This document shows, in pieces, positions 62,423 to 64,000 of a stretch of 64,000 bases of DNA; positions within the stretch are counted from its first letter, which is position 1, and every line of letters starts with the position of its first letter. The stretch is from the NCBI GenBank assembly GCA_038147195.1, contig JAYQTB010000004.1, positions 2,480,001-2,544,000 on the forward strand, given 5' to 3'. The translations under genes and the position numbers were made by a program. Under the pieces are notes generated by a model. That model was given only the letters and a program-made list of their open reading frames with translations, searched no databases and was not told the DNA's origin. The stretch is from Eutrophocola salsuginis. GTDB lineage: Bacteria; Pseudomonadota; Gammaproteobacteria; Pseudomonadales; Pseudohongiellaceae.

Positions 62423-63448
62423 ATGACAACTGCTTTCAAATCGACCATAGTTTGCGCCACCCTCATGCTTACTGCCTGCGGCGGTGACCAGGCTGCCGAC
62501 GCGCCTTTAACCGCAACACCAACACCCCAGGCCTGCAACCGCGACTGCCTCATCGAAATTGCCAATATCTACGTCGCGGCACTGGCGGCGCACGACCCGA
62601 GCATTCCGCCGCTGGCCGACGACATCGCCTTCGTGGAAAACGTGACCCGCATGCAGCCTGGCGAAGGCCTGTGGGAAAGCACCGTGGAGGGGCCATCCAG
62701 CTTCGCCATCTTCGTGCCTGATGTGGAATTGCAGCAGGTAGGATTCCTCGGCGTCATGAAGCGCCGCATTACCGGCGAAAACGGTGAAGAAGAACAACCG
62801 ATCATTTTTGCCATTCGCCTGAAACGCGGTGACAAGGGCAAGATTACCGAGGCAGAGCATCTCGTGTCCGGCATACGCGCCGATTTTCTCGCCAACCTGC
62901 AAGCCCCCCGCGCCGGATTGCTCGCACAGGTGCCGGAAGACTCGCGCCTGTCACGTGAGGCACTGGCAACCATGGGCATGGCTTATTACGACGCGCTGGA
63001 TGACAACGACGGTTCCCTGATGCCATTCGCGGACGACTGCGAGCGTCACGAGAACGGCATGATTACTGCCGGCCCGCAGGCCGGTCCCGGGCCGGTCATT
63101 CCGGGTGATGCCTCGCAGGCACCGGTGGCTCGCAGCTGCGCTGCACAGCTCGACAGCCTGACCTTCACCTATATCGACCGAATCGAGAACCGCCGGCTGG
63201 TGGCAGTCGATCCTGTCAGCGGACTGGTTATGGGGTTCTCGCATTTCCGTCACCCGATGGACAACCTGCCGTACGACGTCATCCACACCGACGGCTCCAC
63301 CTCTCAGCGCACCAATGAGAACATGCCTTTCCAGCCGTTTGATCTGCCGGCTGCTCACATCTTTAAGTTCGGCGCAGACGGCCAGGTGCACGAGATCGAG
63401 GCCATGGGCTTTACCGCACCGCTGTATTCCCCGACCGGCTGGGAGTGA
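62423..63448 (+). CDS. Predicted lipoprotein, DUF8021-like
   Basis: 341 residues. Lipobox LTACGG near residue 19 gives a lipid-anchored protein. Repeated segments of the NTF2-like/DUF8021 type are seen: IANIYVAALAAHDPSIPP, LADDIAFVENVTRMQPGEG and later MAYYDALDDNDGSLMPFADDCERHENG. The start at 62423 follows the DUF3604 gene by 17 bp; an in-frame ATG at 62348 lies inside that gene. Function unknown; probably works with its neighbours. Confidence 0.76.
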   Translation: MTTAFKSTIVCATLMLTACGGDQAADAPLTATPTPQACNRDCLIEIANIYVAALAAHDPSIPPLADDIAFVENVTRMQPGEGLWESTVEGPSSFAIFVPDVELQQVGFLGVMKRRITGENGEEEQPIIFAIRLKRGDKGKITEAEHLVSGIRADFLANLQAPRAGLLAQVPEDSRLSREALATMGMAYYDALDDNDGSLMPFADDCERHENGMITAGPQAGPGPVIPGDASQAPVARSCAAQLDSLTFTYIDRIENRRLVAVDPVSGLVMGFSHFRHPMDNLPYDVIHTDGSTSQRTNENMPFQPFDLPAAHIFKFGADGQVHEIEAMGFTAPLYSPTGWE

Positions 63449-63589
63449 CAACTCGGGAACTGAAGGCTGTCATCTGGCATCAACCTGGTAGGCAAATCCC
63501 CGAAAGCACACATAAAGCCTGACATCCCGGCCCCTTCTGTTATACGCTTTGCCCTCAACGCCCCAGTGAATCAAGGGACCCTAATTACA

Positions 63590-64000
63590 ATGAAAACCGT
63601 CCTAAAACTCTTATCCTCCATCTTGCTTCTTTTCCCCCTCCTGGTCTTTGGACAGTCCGACGAGGCTAGGTACACCAGCCTCCTGGCAAGCCTCAACGCC
63701 CTAAAAGCCGAGGCGACCTACGTCGAGGACATGAACGCCATCACCAAACTCGGCCGCGCCTTCGGTTACTACATCGACAAGGGCTACTTCGCTGAAGCCG
63801 CTAACCTGTTCACCATTGAGGGCCGCCTCATGTACGGTATGGACGGCGTCTACATTGGCCGCGATCGCATCCAGGAACTGCTCACCCGCCAGGGCGGCGG
63901 CTCCATGAACGCTGGCCCTGGCTTGCCCTTCGGCCGCTTCAACATGCACATGCAGCTGCAGCCGCTGGTCACCATCGCGGAAGACGGCATGAGCGCCCGG
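63590..64000 (+). CDS. Exported NTF2-like (SnoaL-type) protein, 3' truncated by the window
   Basis: The ATG at 63590 opens a frame still open at the window end (137 codons). Signal peptide with a hydrophobic core (LLSSILLLFPLLVFG), then AEATYVEDMNAITKLGRAF, GYYIDKGYFAEAANLFT, GVYIGRDRIQELLTRQGGG, the layout of SnoaL-like domains. It is the third consecutive exported protein after the DUF3604 and DUF8021-like genes, 141 bp away from the latter. Confidence 0.8.
   Translation, partial: MKTVLKLLSSILLLFPLLVFGQSDEARYTSLLASLNALKAEATYVEDMNAITKLGRAFGYYIDKGYFAEAANLFTIEGRLMYGMDGVYIGRDRIQELLTRQGGGSMNAGPGLPFGRFNMHMQLQPLVTIAEDGMSAR

Overview
This 64-kb window is chromosomal DNA from a gammaproteobacterium. 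Gene order resembles Pseudomonas and related marine groups: orn/rsgA/rhdA/psd, epmB/efp/epmA, yqiB-cpdA-yqiA-parE-parC, rpsF-rpsR-DUF2232-rplI, dnaB-alr-radA and rlmB-rnr. The genus cannot be fixed from the sequence. Most of it looks GC-rich; one AT-rich block at about 50.25-58.03 kb stands out by eye.

Layout. 0-10.6 kb is a lipopolysaccharide inner-core block: waaF (cut by the window edge), waaG, waaP, a GT-C membrane glycosyltransferase, a lipid A acyltransferase fused to a degenerate sugar-kinase-like domain, hldE, an oxidoreductase pair and waaA. 10.6-24.7 kb has tolC with a TetR-type palindrome upstream, then yqiB, cpdA, yqiA and the topoisomerase IV genes parE and parC. Beyond these lie a decayed receiver-domain gene, an AhpA/YtjB-like sensor with a cyclase-like domain, and the EF-P modification cluster epmB, efp, epmA. 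24.7-28.1 kb has psd, rhdA, rsgA (N-terminal extension split off in another frame) and orn. 28.3-34.4 kb is accessory: an M13 peptidase lipoprotein, a DUF6151 pseudogene, an EamA transporter remnant, a two-gene membrane/spermidine-synthase-like pair and secreted proteins.

34.4-50.1 kb holds housekeeping genes, mostly on the minus strand: dnaB-alr-radA plus a triple DnaT-domain protein, the S6/S18/L9 operon, rlmB and rnr. A TonB-dependent receptor and a divergent membrane-anchored regulator sit between dnaB and rplI.

50.16-58.0 kb is a genomic island at tRNA-Leu(CAG). Its tyrosine recombinase is enclosed by a perfect 61-bp inverted repeat that begins in the tRNA 3' end. The island carries two secreted proteins with a common C-terminal domain (one with six 96-bp repeats), small exported proteins, fragments of further copies, and three copies of a structured repeat of about 85-90 bp. 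58.0-64.0 kb is GC-rich again and encodes an OpgB-like phosphoglycerol transferase, a DUF3604 protein, a lipoprotein and a truncated NTF2-like exported protein.

The strongest candidate for something undescribed is the island: a recombinase inside a long inverted repeat, plus intergenic structured repeats in one orientation beside genes and gene fragments. Function is inferred only; no searches or folding calculations were run.
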